From Glandiceps talaboti (lineage: Eukaryota > Hemichordata > Enteropneusta > Spengelidae), in the NCBI RefSeq assembly GCF_964340395.1, contig NC_135555.1, positions 182,001-246,000 of the forward strand: a stretch of 64,000 bases of DNA, in the 5' to 3' direction. Shown in pieces: positions 11,400 through 48,100 of the stretch. The translations under genes and the position numbers were made by a program. The notes beneath the pieces were generated by a model that was not told the DNA's origin, did not search any database, and saw nothing but the letters and a program-made list of their open reading frames with translations. Position 1 is the stretch's first letter; the number at the start of each line of letters is the position of its first letter.

Positions 11400-12542
11400 G
11401 TTTTACTAGTGGTTATAACTTTTTCTACCAGGTACACTGGTTATAACTTTTTCTACCGGGTACACTGGTTATAACTGTTTTTCTACTGGGTACACTAGTT
11501 ATAACATTGTTTTACTAGTGGGTACACTAGTTATAACATTGTTTTACTAGTGGGTACACTAGTTATAACATTGTTTTACTAGTGGATACACTGGTTATAA
11601 CATTGTTTTACTACTGGGTACACTAGTTATAACATTGTTTTACTAGTGGGTACACTAGTTATAACATTGTTTTACTAGTGGATACACTGGTTATAACATT
11701 GTTTTACTACTGGGTACACTAGTTATAACATTGTTTTACTAGTGGGTACACTAGTTATAACATTGTTTTACTAGTGGGTACACTAGTTATAACATTGTTT
11801 TACTAGTGGGTACACTAGTTATAGCATTGTTTTACTAGTGGGTACACTAGTTATAACATTGTTTTACTAGTGGATACACTGGTTATAACATTGTTTTACT
11901 ACTGGGTACACTAGTTATAACATTGTTTTACTAGTGGATACACTGGTTATAACATTGTTTTACTAGTGGGTACACTGGTTATAACATTGTTTTACTAGTG
12001 GATACACTAGTTATAACATTGTTTTACTAGTGGATACACTAGTTATAACATTGTTTTACTAGTGGATACACTGGTTATAACATTGTTTTACTACTGGGTA
12101 CACTAGTTATAACATTGTTTTACTAATGGATACACTAGTTATAACATTGTTTTACTAGTGGATACACTAGTTATAACATTGTTTTACTAATGGATACACT
12201 AGTTATAACATTGTTTTACTAGTGGGTACACTAGTTATAACATTGTTTTACTAGTGGGTACACTAGTTATAACATTGTTTTAATAGTGGGTACACTGGTT
12301 ATAACATTGTTTTACTAGTGGATACACTAGTTATAACATTGTTTTACTAGTGGATACACTAGTTATAACATTGTTTTACTAGTGGGTACACTAGTTATAA
12401 CATTGTTTTACTAGTGGATACACTGGTTATAACATTGTTTTACTAGTGGGTACACTAGTTATAACATTGTTTTACTAGTGGGTACACTAGTTATAACACT
12501 GTTTTACTAGTGGATACACTGGTTATAACATTGTTTTACTCA
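11400..12542. repeat. 32-bp minisatellite, about 35 copies
   Basis: The unit begins TTATAACATTGTTTTACTAG and continues TGGGTACACTAG. Main variants are GGGTACACTAG, GGATACACTGG and ACTACTGGG. The first copies are more divergent (TTTTTCTACC), as expected at an array edge. It lies between CFAP410 and EDC4, inside the inferred intron of the candidate peptide gene. Confidence 0.95.
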
Positions 12543-13117
12543 GTTCAGAAGGATAAGTTTCAACTTGTACAATTTATCAGAAATTCCCTGTCAGTTGTCA
12601 ACTATATTGTTTCCCTCATAACATTTGAATAAATGTATATAGTAGTGTTTGTTAAAAAGTCTGCTTTGTTTGTATATTATAGTATTAACTGAAGATTTTG
12701 AAGATAGATATCAATATAAAACTTGTAAAATATTGTGCATTGTTAAATAAGATATCAAATTAATGATTGCAGTGACATTTCAAGACTCCTATTTTTTTTC
12801 CACTGTTTTCAGTCAAAAATGTGTTATTGTATGAAGTACTTATTCACAAAAGTTGCCTGTAGTTTTGTATCATTTTGAATTTCTGATTAAAATGCTGACA
12901 ATAAAGTTGACCATTGAATTCAGTGATTGAGCTAACCTACCACCACAACATGACAAAGTGTCCAAGCAAACAATGCGAATGTCAGTTTTAATGCTGAGCT
13001 ATGGCTGCTTGGTGCACTCTCTTCACTATTGACACAGCTTGTATATTAGCTATAAGCTAGATGTAGAGTCCAAGGGAAGCCAGTGACACGCACACCTGCA
13101 AACATAACCAAAAAGAC
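12543..13117. other. intergenic or intronic sequence, nothing recognised
   Basis: AT-rich unique sequence without a supported exon. Confidence 0.4.
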
Positions 13118-13252
13118 TTGTACATACATACATACATACATACATACTTATACACATATGCATGCATGCATGCACACACACACACGCACGCACACATACA
13201 CACACACATACATACATACATACATACATACATAAATACATACATGTACATA
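13118..13252. repeat. (CATA)n / (CA)n microsatellite
   Basis: CATA units flank a TGCA and CA-rich core. Short ORFs here are low-complexity translations. Confidence 0.9.
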
Positions 13253-14640
13253 CATGATAACATTACATTTTTGTGACATATTTATTGATACAGCTCTTAA
13301 TGAAAAGTTAATCCAGCAAATTGAGGGGTCCATCTTGTTCATATTCTCTCATAGTTATAACTGCAAACACACATAGCCCAAAACGTGTTAATTGTGATAC
13401 AAATGAGCCAATGGTTTCCATGGCAACATTGAGGCTGTAAGTTGACCAGAGTTAGATGCATGCATACTGTTGTCTTTTCAGTACAATTCTCAAATAGAGA
13501 AGTGAATCAGAAAAGGGACCTCAACTTATAGCAGTATGCCAATTTGAACTTCTAGCTTTTCCTTAAATAACCCACAATTTAGGTTAGGGTGATCCTACAT
13601 GTTATGTTCCTCATTACTTTTTCATAGCAACTAGGGGTCGGTTGGTCAATTAACAAAAAATTTTTTTAAAATAACCCAAACAACTTTGCCTACTCTTTTT
13701 CTTCCTCTGTATCTTCTTTTTATTGGATTCCTGGTGACAAACTCTTTTCCAGTTTGTCTACACAATTACACTACAAATCACCACATCTCATCAAATTCCA
13801 GTTTCTATTATACACTAGGTATGACCACCTAAGGTTCTTGAACATACCAGTGACTATTACTATACATGCAATATTAATGCCCCTATACCAATATTACTGG
13901 CACATTTTTATGTGACAATCAAAAACTCATTTAAAACTTACATTTATGTTAGCTTGGAAATATTATCTCAAATAACCTAAACATTGCCTTAATAGAAGCA
14001 AAAAACTCCAGATCTGCCAGGGGGGAAAACCCCTGGGACTCCCTCACCCCAGAGGTCACTCATGCATTCAACCAACAATCAGATGCACCAACAACCTTTT
14101 TACTGTCATAATGGTATTAAAGTTTTCTTAAATATTTTCACCCAATTCTAATTTGAGATGATATTGTCTTTTAAATACGTGAAATGTTTGCCAAGGTAGT
14201 CTAAAATTGCCTTAAACTCCAAATCTCTCCTATCAATGATACTACCATTAGATGTGCTGACCTTTACTTTAATGATACCATTTAACTTTTTAAGAATATA
14301 TTTCAACCCTATGTAAGTTATAAAGAATAGTTTCTGATACCTGATGGTGCAAGTTTTTACTTTGAAGCGTAATTTTGGCTGGTTCCACTCTTTCGTGCAC
14401 ACGTGTCAGCTTTCTAAAAAAGACATTGGTTTCTAATTTGTCTCGAACATACACCTAAGTGAAGATAACTCTCAAATATATTATATAACTCATATACTTA
14501 CAAAATTATAAGTTTATTTGATCATATCATAAACTATGAAAATCAATAAGAAAGTCTTTATAAACACCCAAGGGATGGTAAAGACATAAAGACGCAGTGA
14601 ATATGAAACAAAAACGAAAACACAAAAACCTCCACAAAAA
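13253..14640. other. intergenic or intronic sequence, no gene supported
   Basis: Contains an 84-residue minus-strand ORF (14148-14402) without family match or clear splice sites. A short inverted repeat around CCAGGGGGGAAAACCCCTGG lies near 14018. Nothing else is supported. Confidence 0.35.
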
Positions 14641-14751
14641 CACTCACCTTCAGTGTGTACACTCAAGTGAACATCAGCGAAATGTATATGAGACAAGTGA
14701 GTTGAACAAATAAAGACAAGTTTTCTACAGAATTGTAGTTTCTCATGTTTT

Positions 14752-14842
14752 CATTGGTTAATAACACGATTCAATGCTCTGCATTCTCCAATAAATGACC
14801 AGTTTCTCAGTGACGTCATTTGTTCATTTTAAGGATGGCGGG
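14752..14842 (-). promoter_or_regulatory. promoter-like cluster: CCAAT boxes, CRE, YY1-like motif
   Basis: A minus-strand CCAAT (14757..14753), a plus-strand CCAAT (14788-14792), a full CRE palindrome TGACGTCA (14811-14818) and AAGGATGGCGGG (14831-14842, YY1-like) fall within 90 bases. Just downstream on the minus strand is an exon-like end, GAAG|gtgagtg, at 14648. This fits the first non-coding exon of a minus-strand transcript, possibly the peptide gene at 11.2 kb. On the plus strand the only ATG-led frame near the YY1 motif is 11 codons long. Confidence 0.4.
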
Positions 14843-15500
14843 ACATATTGCACCCGGAAAAAGTCAATAAATTATCATTTTGACAATGAATACCATATCC
14901 ACCGGCCATGGGTATGACAACACTCTACAAAGAAAACTAGCAACGTCTACAGTCACCTTTTACTTGTATTACTCACTGTTTATTCAAACTGTTTTCTTTT
15001 CGATTTTGGTAATAAAGCTCCCCTGCGTATTAACCCGATGTATTAACAAACAAACAAACAAACAAGGAAGCAAGCTAACAAACAAACAAACAAACAAACA
15101 ACTAATAAGCTAACAAACATAAATATCCTATCCAAAAAACAAACAAGGTCCTTGCACCCAGAGAACTGACCCCCAATAGTCATATCAAATTTGATCAGAC
15201 GGTGATTAAACCATAAAATATACAGTCATATATGCACATGATGGCATTTGGTCCACGCTGTATGGTAAACTCCGGGAGTAAACCATGGTACAAATGTACA
15301 AATGTACTATTGTCCTGGAACTGTGGACCTCTATACACCATCGACATTTCCTTTGAGAAAGACTCCATCTGCAGTGATTATGCAACAACAATGTTAATGC
15401 GTGCTACGAAAGGATGAAGATAACAGAATCAAATAGTACTGAAGAAGAACCGTAATCGAATGAAGCCATTTCATGCTGTTAAATTTGAAGACTTATCATC

Positions 15501-15606
15501 ACCCCCCCCCCCCCCCCCCACTTTTCTTGGCCTCTAAAGCATTAAAAACACTGCACCCCCCCCCCCCCCCACTTTTCTTGGCCTCTAAAGCATTAAAAAC
15601 ACTGCA
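15501..15606. repeat. tandem duplication of about 53 bp with poly-C head
   Basis: Two near-identical copies of a C-tract followed by ACTTTTCTTGGCCTCTAAAG and CATTAAAAACACTGCA. The copies differ mainly in C-tract length. Confidence 0.9.
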
Positions 15607-15773
15607 AAGATAATAAAATCAGCCTTACCTTCTTTCCCTCTTTACACATCTGCTTCACATCGGTACAAACTGTAGACAAGAAAGCGTTCTGTATAGATTG
15701 ATCCTTCAGTGTCATTCGACAAAGCAATCTTCATGAATGACACTTTTGATCCATTGATATATATATATATATA

Positions 15774-15813
15774 TGTCTGATGATCGCAATATGCGTGAAA
15801 CTCCGAGTTACAC
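15774..15813 (+). ncRNA. hammerhead ribozyme motif, degenerate copy A
   Basis: The core CTGATGA, then a stem II of CGC/GCG (one mismatched closing pair), then GAAACTCCGAGTT match the hammerhead consensus (CUGAUGA, stem II, GAAA, short stem III, NUH). Stem III is ACTC/GAGT with a one-base loop, the very short form reported for retroelement ribozymes that work as dimers. Stem I pairs for only about 3 bp (TGT/ACA), so this copy looks decayed. Confidence 0.6.
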
Positions 15814-15892
15814 CCAAGAAAGAGTTCCAGTACTACCAAAACTATATATATATATATAATCAAAGTAGGTTGGTTGGAACTTGAGGTGCTTG

Positions 15893-15935
15893 GTTGTAAC
15901 TCCGAGTTTCACGCTCAATGCGTTCATCAGACAAC
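15893..15935 (-). ncRNA. hammerhead ribozyme motif, well-preserved copy B
   Basis: Read on the minus strand: stem I GTTGT/ACAAC (5 perfect pairs), core CTGATGA, stem II ACGC/GCGT with loop ATTGA, core GAAA, stem III ACTC/GAGT with a one-base loop, then the cleavage-site triplet GTT before stem I closes. All invariant core bases are present. Such minimal hammerheads with tiny stem III are known from Penelope-like retroelements and related repeats. Flanking bases outside the core are shared with copy A (CAAG...AGTTCCA), so the two are diverged inverted copies of one element. Confidence 0.7.
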
Positions 15936-16008
15936 AGTACCTACTTTGATTATTCCCGCCCTGCTTACCCAAGCATCGAGCACTCTATTCTACGAGTTTG
16001 ATACTATT

Positions 16009-16126
<118 letters not shown>

Positions 16127-16324
16127 TCATCATAGGGGTCCATTGTGTAGACTGTCATGTACAAAGAACCGTGAGCACTATTTCACTATTTTTTTCTAAG
16201 TTCATATTATATTTGTCACAAATCATTAATTCAAACCAGTAAATTACAAATTCAGCCCATCATTATGCTATAAAGTCAAGACATGTAGTTTAACCCATCA
16301 GACATTCAGTAGTCCATCATGGAT

Positions 16325-16415
16325 TGTGCAAACTGAGACTGGTCTCAGATGACTATTTATTGCAAACTGACACTGGTCTCAGATGACTATTTTTTGCAAA
16401 CTGAGACTCAGTTCA
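16325..16415. repeat. about 44-bp tandem repeat, 2-3 copies
   Basis: Copies of TTGCAAACTGAGACTGGTCT followed by CAGATGACTATTT. Confidence 0.8.
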
Positions 16416-17125
16416 TGATCTCAGTTTAATGTTTAGGTACCCTTACATACCACCAAAGCAATGTGCTGTAGTACAGTATTAACAGTAATAGTGTAGACAC
16501 TTGGGCAATTCTGTTAACTCTACTAAAAGCTACCACAGGTCGCAGAGAGCAAAAGGTGATGTTAAGAGCTTACCAGACATCCTATCATCCTCAGCTTTTG
16601 TCATGCAATCTTCTGAGCACAGATTCAGGTTTTTACTACAAAACTATAACAGTATTAGCCAAGTGAGTGCAATGACTGGGTTTTGTTTTATTTGTAAAAT
16701 GCATAGAACATAACAGGAATATACATGTTCAAATCAACGTACAAAATTGAAACACTAAATGTAGGTTTCAAAATATAAAACTGATGAGAATGAAACATTT
16801 CAAAAATCTACATGAGATCTACTTACAAAACTGATGTACATAAATACAAACTTAACAAGACAGCCAAAACCAAAACTGAGAAGAGTGTGTTGATAGAGTT
16901 CATGCTTATAACATGTTGATCACAACTTTGTATGTCTTGAAAAACATAAATTATGCATTCAGAGTACGGCTTTCAGATGACCACTTCAAATCAAGAAATG
17001 GTACAAGAAATTTGCATAACAACTGTCTGTTAGCTTTTAAGACAATAGGTGGGTACAACTCCATGAACATACATTATTTGTTCGGTTCAAAGTGTATCAT
17101 CCTGTCAAAAACACAACATATCTGG
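16416..17125. other. intergenic sequence, nothing recognised
   Basis: A 70-residue plus-strand ORF (16501-16713) and a 105-residue one (16913-17230) have no family match. The second runs into the minisatellite. Confidence 0.4.
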
Positions 17126-17126
17126 G

Positions 17127-17512
17127 TGATAACCCATTTATCACATGTGGATGCTTGTTTAATAATAACCCATTTATCGCATGGTGGATACTTGGTGATA
17201 ACCCATTTGTCCATGGTGGATACTTGGTGATAACCCATTTGTCCCATGGTGGATACTTGGTGATAACCCATTTATCCCATGGTGGATACTTGGTGATAAC
17301 CCATTTGTCCCATGGTGGATACTTGGTGATAACCCATTTGTCCCATGGGGGATACTTGGTGATAACCCATTTATCCCATGGTGGATACTTGGTGATAACC
17401 CATTTATCCCATGGTGGATACTTGGTGATAACCCATTTATCCCATGGTGGATACTTGGTGATAACCCATTTATCCCATGGTGGATACTTGGTGATAATCA
17501 TTCTATCCCATG
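17127..17512. repeat. 33-bp minisatellite, about 11-12 copies
   Basis: The unit begins GGTGATAACCCATTTATCCC and continues ATGGTGGATACTT. It is exactly 11 codons long, which is why both strands show ORFs of about 170 residues (VITHLSHGGYL on plus). Two diverged stray copies occur at 18481-18540. I regard the ORFs as non-coding. Confidence 0.95.
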
Positions 17513-17559
17513 ATGGACAAGTCTTCATTGAAGCCATAACTCCCCTCAATGTGACTGAA

Positions 17560-18470
17560 TGGAGACATGATTTAAAAGAAATTGGTGGCAACAAAATAAA
17601 TACTAGTGTCTGATAATGCAGGGAATTGCTGAATTTCAGTAACTGAGTTTAGGTCAAAGGTGGATATCTAAAAAGAAATTTTAAACCTGGTAATATAGGG
17701 GTAGGCACTTTAATAAAGTCTCCCATGTATTAACATTTTTTAGTTAATTATTGAATCATGATTGTTCACTACAAATATGGCTGCTATTGAGTAATAAGTG
17801 ATATGAGCACCAAAAGTAATGCATGTATATGTTTATCTGGTTCTGTATTATCTATAGACATGATCTAAAAAACATTAGCCCCACATAATTGCTACAAAGT
17901 GTCTGCAATATGTAATAAATAGCTTACTTTTGATGGTCTATGAAGAGTCTATGATTGAAGTTGTTTAGTTATGCAGTATTAAATATAGTGAATAGTGATT
18001 GTTTACTGTAAATATGGCTGCCATTCAGTAATACTTTCACGAGCACCAAAAATAATGCTCATGTATACTTGTTTTCTTCAATATTACTTGTAAACATGAT
18101 TTAAAAGAAATTGGCGAAATGTAAACACAACAATGTGTCTGTGATAGCCAGGAATTGGCTTGATTTTGATAATTGACCCTGAAGGTCAAGGTCTCCAAAG
18201 ATAGCTTGCATCTGATAATATGGGAGTGTCTTTGTTATTGAGTAATGCAGTAAATAATGATTTTTAACTACAAATATGGCTGCCATTCGGTCAAATTTGC
18301 ATATATATATGAAAGAACAAATTGACGTGCATATGTCCCACATGATATGTCACCTTTGTGTAAGGTTTGAAAGATATGGGATATTGCATGTTTGAGAAAT
18401 GATGTAATACGGACGCATGGATGGATGGATGGACAGTCGGAGCCCATTGTAATAGCACCCGGGGGGGGGG
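17560..18470. repeat. dispersed repeat in about three tandem diverged copies
   Basis: Each copy carries a CATGATTTAAAAGAAATTGG block, a GTGTCTGYGATA block, a TTGACCCTGAAGGTCAAGG-like block and a CTACAAATATGGCTGCCATT block. The series ends in a GGATGGATGGATGGACAG tail near 18415-18435. The same family lies in the opposite orientation at 48.64-49.33 kb in SPIDR intron 5. No coding capacity was recognised. Confidence 0.7.
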
Positions 18471-18540
18471 TGATGGCTAAAATGATAACCCACTTATCTC
18501 ATGGTGTATAGACAGTGATAACCCACTTATTACATGATGT

Positions 18541-19490
18541 AACTACAGAATACTTTTGTGAAAGTAGTGTAAGACATAACAAAAGAAAACATTCTCATGT
18601 AGTAACCATCATATCATATAACCACTAGGTTTCTTTGGTTGACTACCAATTTACCACAACTTGTTTATTTGTGTTTATGTAAAAAAAATAAAAAGAAACA
18701 TTCTATGTTAACTGGTACTTCTTTACTCTGTTGATCATAAAATTAAGCCATATTTCTGATTGCATTAAAAGATGTTTTTTGTTGTTGTTGTTTATTTGTT
18801 TTTTGGGGGTACCTAACAGACAGAGTTAATATGTAGTCAATAATTACTGAAACCGATAACACATGTAAAATTAGTAAATTTATATGTGGCAGTTATGATA
18901 AGCTAGTCTTTGAAACATTTTCACTTTTCTATCAACACTAGGTGTATACCATAGTTTCTTAGGTGAGGATTCCAACTGTAAAAATATTACATTTACTATC
19001 TTTAACCTACAAGTTTGATTACACAGCTTAAATCTAAATGTAAACAGCATATCTTTGTTGTTGTGGCAACATGCATACTTGAAAAATGTTCAAATTAAAA
19101 ATAATTAGCAATGGGGTGGAAGTTTCGAACTCTAAGAATTTCCAAATTAAAACAATTTATAAAATAGTGTTAATGAGTAAATGTTACTACTTGGTCTCAA
19201 AAATTCTCTTCTATGGTAGGTACTTGGTGCCAAAGGTGACACATTCTGGTAGGTACTTGGTGTCAAAGGTGACACATCCTGGTATTTACAGGCACAATAG
19301 ACACCCTACGAAAAGATATCTGTACTGGCAGCACTCCTTCACTGTAAAGGTGAAAGGTCAAGTATGAATTCAATGTCTATAATATGACATCACACTAGAT
19401 TTAAAGTTGAGAGTTCAGCTTTTTATGTATTGAACATGCGAACGTCTTGGAATCTGAGTGAGAAAAGAACTGACAAGTAAGTCAACATGT
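18541..19490. other. EDC4 downstream region, mostly unique sequence
   Basis: Contains two copies of GGTAGGTACTTGGTGYCAAAG near 19215-19275. No close AATAAA is seen on the minus strand right after the EDC4 stop; reversed signals occur near 18664 and 18791. Confidence 0.35.
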
Positions 19491-19493
19491 TTT

Positions 19494-44315
<24,822 letters not shown>

Positions 44316-44814
44316 TTCACTGACGAGATGTGTTGTATCCACTTAACACGCCAAAATATATCAATGTCGGTTCACAATCCTTGTTTTTGGTGTGAATCGA
44401 CAACTTATTTATTAAAATAACTGTTCAATCACTGTTATAGCATGATATGACATGCCCTAAATGCGCATGTGTACGAATGGCGCTCACCAGAGCTCCCTAA
44501 GTCTTTAACTTAAAACAGCATTGACCAGTACAAGTTATAGGATTAAACTAGCAGCGCGGTTTTCTTTCAGATTTGTTTACTTTACTCCAATTTAAGGACA
44601 ACTTTGACGGGTTAAAGTTACTCGGGATTCTCACTTGAAAGGAAGAAAACAGATATGGACGTCTTGAAAAGTTACATTTCCAAAGTAACTTGGGTGGTGT
44701 TTTTAAACAAAATGGTGGAAAAGTTTACATGAGCAAGTTACGAGTTTGCGACCTGCAGCTCTTGTGATCCTTCGAAGATCAGTGGTGAATCATAAATACA
44801 GAATGAATTAGAAA
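44316..44814. promoter_or_regulatory. bidirectional promoter region between EDC4 and SPIDR
   Basis: The two start codons lie only 500 bases apart and point away from each other. The interval has no repeats, unlike nearly all other non-coding DNA here. It contains ATGCGCATGTGTACG near 44461 (similar to an NRF1 site). No TATA box is evident. Head-to-head spacing this short usually means a shared promoter; this is inference. Confidence 0.6.
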
Positions 44815-45045
44815 ATGGACTGGTTTAAAAGGGACGAGGGCTTCAGAGTCAAAAGCAAACGAAACTCGGTGAGCAATAGGAGGAACTCGTTATCCCGCAG
44901 TTGCTTCAGAACGTGTTTTATTATTAAAGGCGGGAGCGGTCATTTTTTATGATGGGGGGGGGGGGGACTGTTTTGAAAATCATAACTGTTAATGTCGTTC
45001 TACAAACATTACACAAATTGAGGTTGAGTGTTGCATTGAGACATG

Positions 45046-45084
<39 letters not shown>

Positions 45085-45144
45085 ACACACACACATACAT
45101 ATGATACATACATACATACATACATACATACATACATACATGCA

Positions 45145-45198
<54 letters not shown>

Positions 45199-48100
45199 TA
45201 CATACATACATACATACATACATGTATGTTTCCCATTATGAGATAGTACAAGTAAATTGTTCTCAATACCAGTTGTTAAGAATGATTGAAGTTTGGTTTA
45301 AAGAAAAACATTACTGAATATGTTGTTGATTGACTAATGCAGCCATCTTCTAAAAGTAATGCGGCAAAGAAGAAAAGACAGTCTGAAGGAAAATCTGTTG
45401 AAGAAAGCTGGCAGAGGTGCACAGATGGGTTTGATCATGAAATCATCAAAGAAGAAAAACAAAAGACACCAAGTAAAATGAAACTAAAACCAGGAAAGGC
45501 AAAGTCGTCAGAAAAGAAAAGTGAGGAGAATATAGAATTATTGATCAATAAAGAACACATATTGCAAAATATAGACAATACAAGTTCATTGGTACAAATT
45601 ATTATACATTGATATAGATAGAGATTGAGGTTGCTATTAATGTTACTTCCTCAAAAATGTTACACATTTGTGATGTTTCGTTGTACAAATATTGGTTTGA
45701 ATGAGTGACCCATGTGACACAAATCCAAAAGCCCAATTTTGATAGGTCTGCTCTTTAACAGCATGTTTGTTAACATAATCAATGATTGAATGCATGAAGG
45801 GGTAAACTCCAAAGTTGATAGTAAACTTGCCTTATTGGTTAATACAATGTAAAGGGTTTAAAAATATAATTCAGGAAACCATACTAAATTTCAATTTTTA
45901 GACCAAAAAAGAGTATAGTGAATTTCCTTTTAGAATCTAGTTCTTGCTTGAAATGTGTTACCCCTATATCAGACCAGCAGGCTGGAAAATATACCCAAGG
46001 GGTGTTGTACAGCTACGTATCTTTCAAATTTGAATATAAGTTTTATAAAAACAGGTTGTCCCAGAAACACCAGCAAGATGTCCTTTCTCAATATTGCTGT
46101 GTTTTCATGATGTTTTATCTTTCATATCAGTGTGAGTGTCAAATTACTTTATGTTCCATCACACAGAGATCACTTTTACTGTTGTAAAGTCACCTGTCTC
46201 CAAAGCAGACAATGAAATTGCTATGATAGACTGGAATTCGAGTGATAGTGACAGTATGGAAGATATCATAGCACCATCGCCACCTGACACAAGACAACCA
46301 CTCAGATCACAAAGCATTATGAAATTGACAGCAAACAAAAAACAGCAGCCAATTACAAGACAGGTGAGCTCCAGATAACCAATCAGAACACAGAACTGAA
46401 CACTGAGCTCCCTTGTCTGACTATGGTGGTAGGGTAAATTGGTAGAAGTGTACCCTGATGGATTCAAATTACAAGCACAAATACAACAAAAATTCAAAAA
46501 CTAGTGGCCAGAAACTAGGGGTCAGATTTTTACATTTCAGTCAGAAATTTGGGGGGGGGGGGGGGGAAGCAAAAGTGTTTTTGAAAATTGGAAACCGCGT
46601 CCAAATATGGGGTCCAAAGTCATATGTGCATTCAAAGAGGATGTCAAACCTCTGCCTAATGCTTAAAAAATCAACTGAGAGTCTACATGAGCTGAAAAAT
46701 GGGTGAGGGTGGTATGAAGGGGGGGGGGGGGGGGTGGGTGGTTCAAACTGCACTACATATGCATATACACGTGAATATTCCCCTCCCCTTCCCATGGGTC
46801 TGTAACTATGCTTATGCTTGTTCTCTCGGCTTGTAGAATCATGTATCAAGTGAATATTGCAATTTGAAAATATTCAATATTATTTTTTCATCTTTTATTT
46901 AATAAGAACTGAATTTTATTTTCAGTCAATAGATGCTGTCATTTCTGATTATGAATCACCTTCAGAGGATGAAGAAGTTCAAAGGTCAGCAAAACCACCT
47001 CAGGTTTGTTGTAATTTATTCAGAAATATCACTTTTGTTGTAAGGGACCGGTCAGTTTCTCCAGCCTGGGGGGGGGGGGGCGGTGGATTCTTAAATCGGA
47101 CCGACAAAAAGTCACTGACCCCCCCTATCTGTAAAACCCAAAACAGGCTGACCCCCCTATCACTTAATTCTAAAACATGATGACCCCCCCCCCCCCCATA
47201 TATAATATTCGCATGACAGGTATTTTTTTATTGTGACTCAGTCACTGCTTGACTGTCTTGCATCTACTTTATAAGATCCCAGGTTAGCACTATCATATTT
47301 ATAATTATTGACTACACAGGGTAAATATATTTGAAAAGGAGTTTAATAGCATCTTGGCAGTGAAGGGTAGGACATCTTGAGAAGGGAATATGTACATCTC
47401 TTATGGGGGTCCTAGGGGGTCTCCCCCTAGAAGCCCAGGAGGTTTTTAACTCTGAAAAGTCAATTTTGAGACTATTCAGACATTTTCAGAAAATAATTTC
47501 CAAGCTTTCAAGACAGTACCAACATATAAAATGCAACTACATAAGCTTGAAATATTTTTGAAATATAGTTTGATAGGATCTTGACAGTAAGAGGTAGGGG
47601 GAAGATCTTGAGACTAGTATGTGTACACCTCATGTGTGTGTGTGGGGGGGGGGGGGTCCTAGGGGGTCTCCCCCTAGAAGCCCCGGAGGTTTTTAACTCT
47701 GAAAAGTCAATTTTGAGACTATTCAGATTGAGTAGAACAATTTAGATTAACTTCATTTATAAACTATCTATGAAAATTACCATTACGAAACCTTCAAGTT
47801 CACTTTTGCCCCAAACTGCAATATAAGTGAAGCATTGATTGTGAAACAGCCAAGCATTTACATGACATGTTCTGTAACTAGTGTGGTAGCTAGGTAATAC
47901 CGGTACATGTACAATGTATATGAATATGTATAGTTAGGTTTGAACTAATAAGTAATGTTAAAGAATTCATGTAAGAAACAGGGACAAGAACAAATATTGA
48001 CATGTACCACATTTCAGACAAGGCTATATGCCATTGTAGAAAGGATTTTTTTCTTCCATCACAATCTAAAACACAATGACCCCCCCTTCCACAATTTTCA

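Noticed and set aside
11400-12542. Regular spacing considered as a CRISPR array
   Set aside because: Whole units repeat with no unique spacers, in clearly animal DNA. It is a minisatellite.
16775-16805. CTGATGAGAATGAAAC as a third hammerhead core
   Set aside because: There is no stem II between the core halves and no stem I or III pairing.
17092-17613. ORFs of about 170 residues on both strands
   Set aside because: A 33-bp unit is 11 codons and happens to be open both ways. Unit spacing and lack of flanking exons argue against coding.
45337-45342. ATG at 45337 as the SPIDR start
   Set aside because: The bases ATGCAG are the exon 2 acceptor. Exon 1 with [10 protein letters not shown] and a gtgagc donor lies at 44815-44868 and joins in phase.
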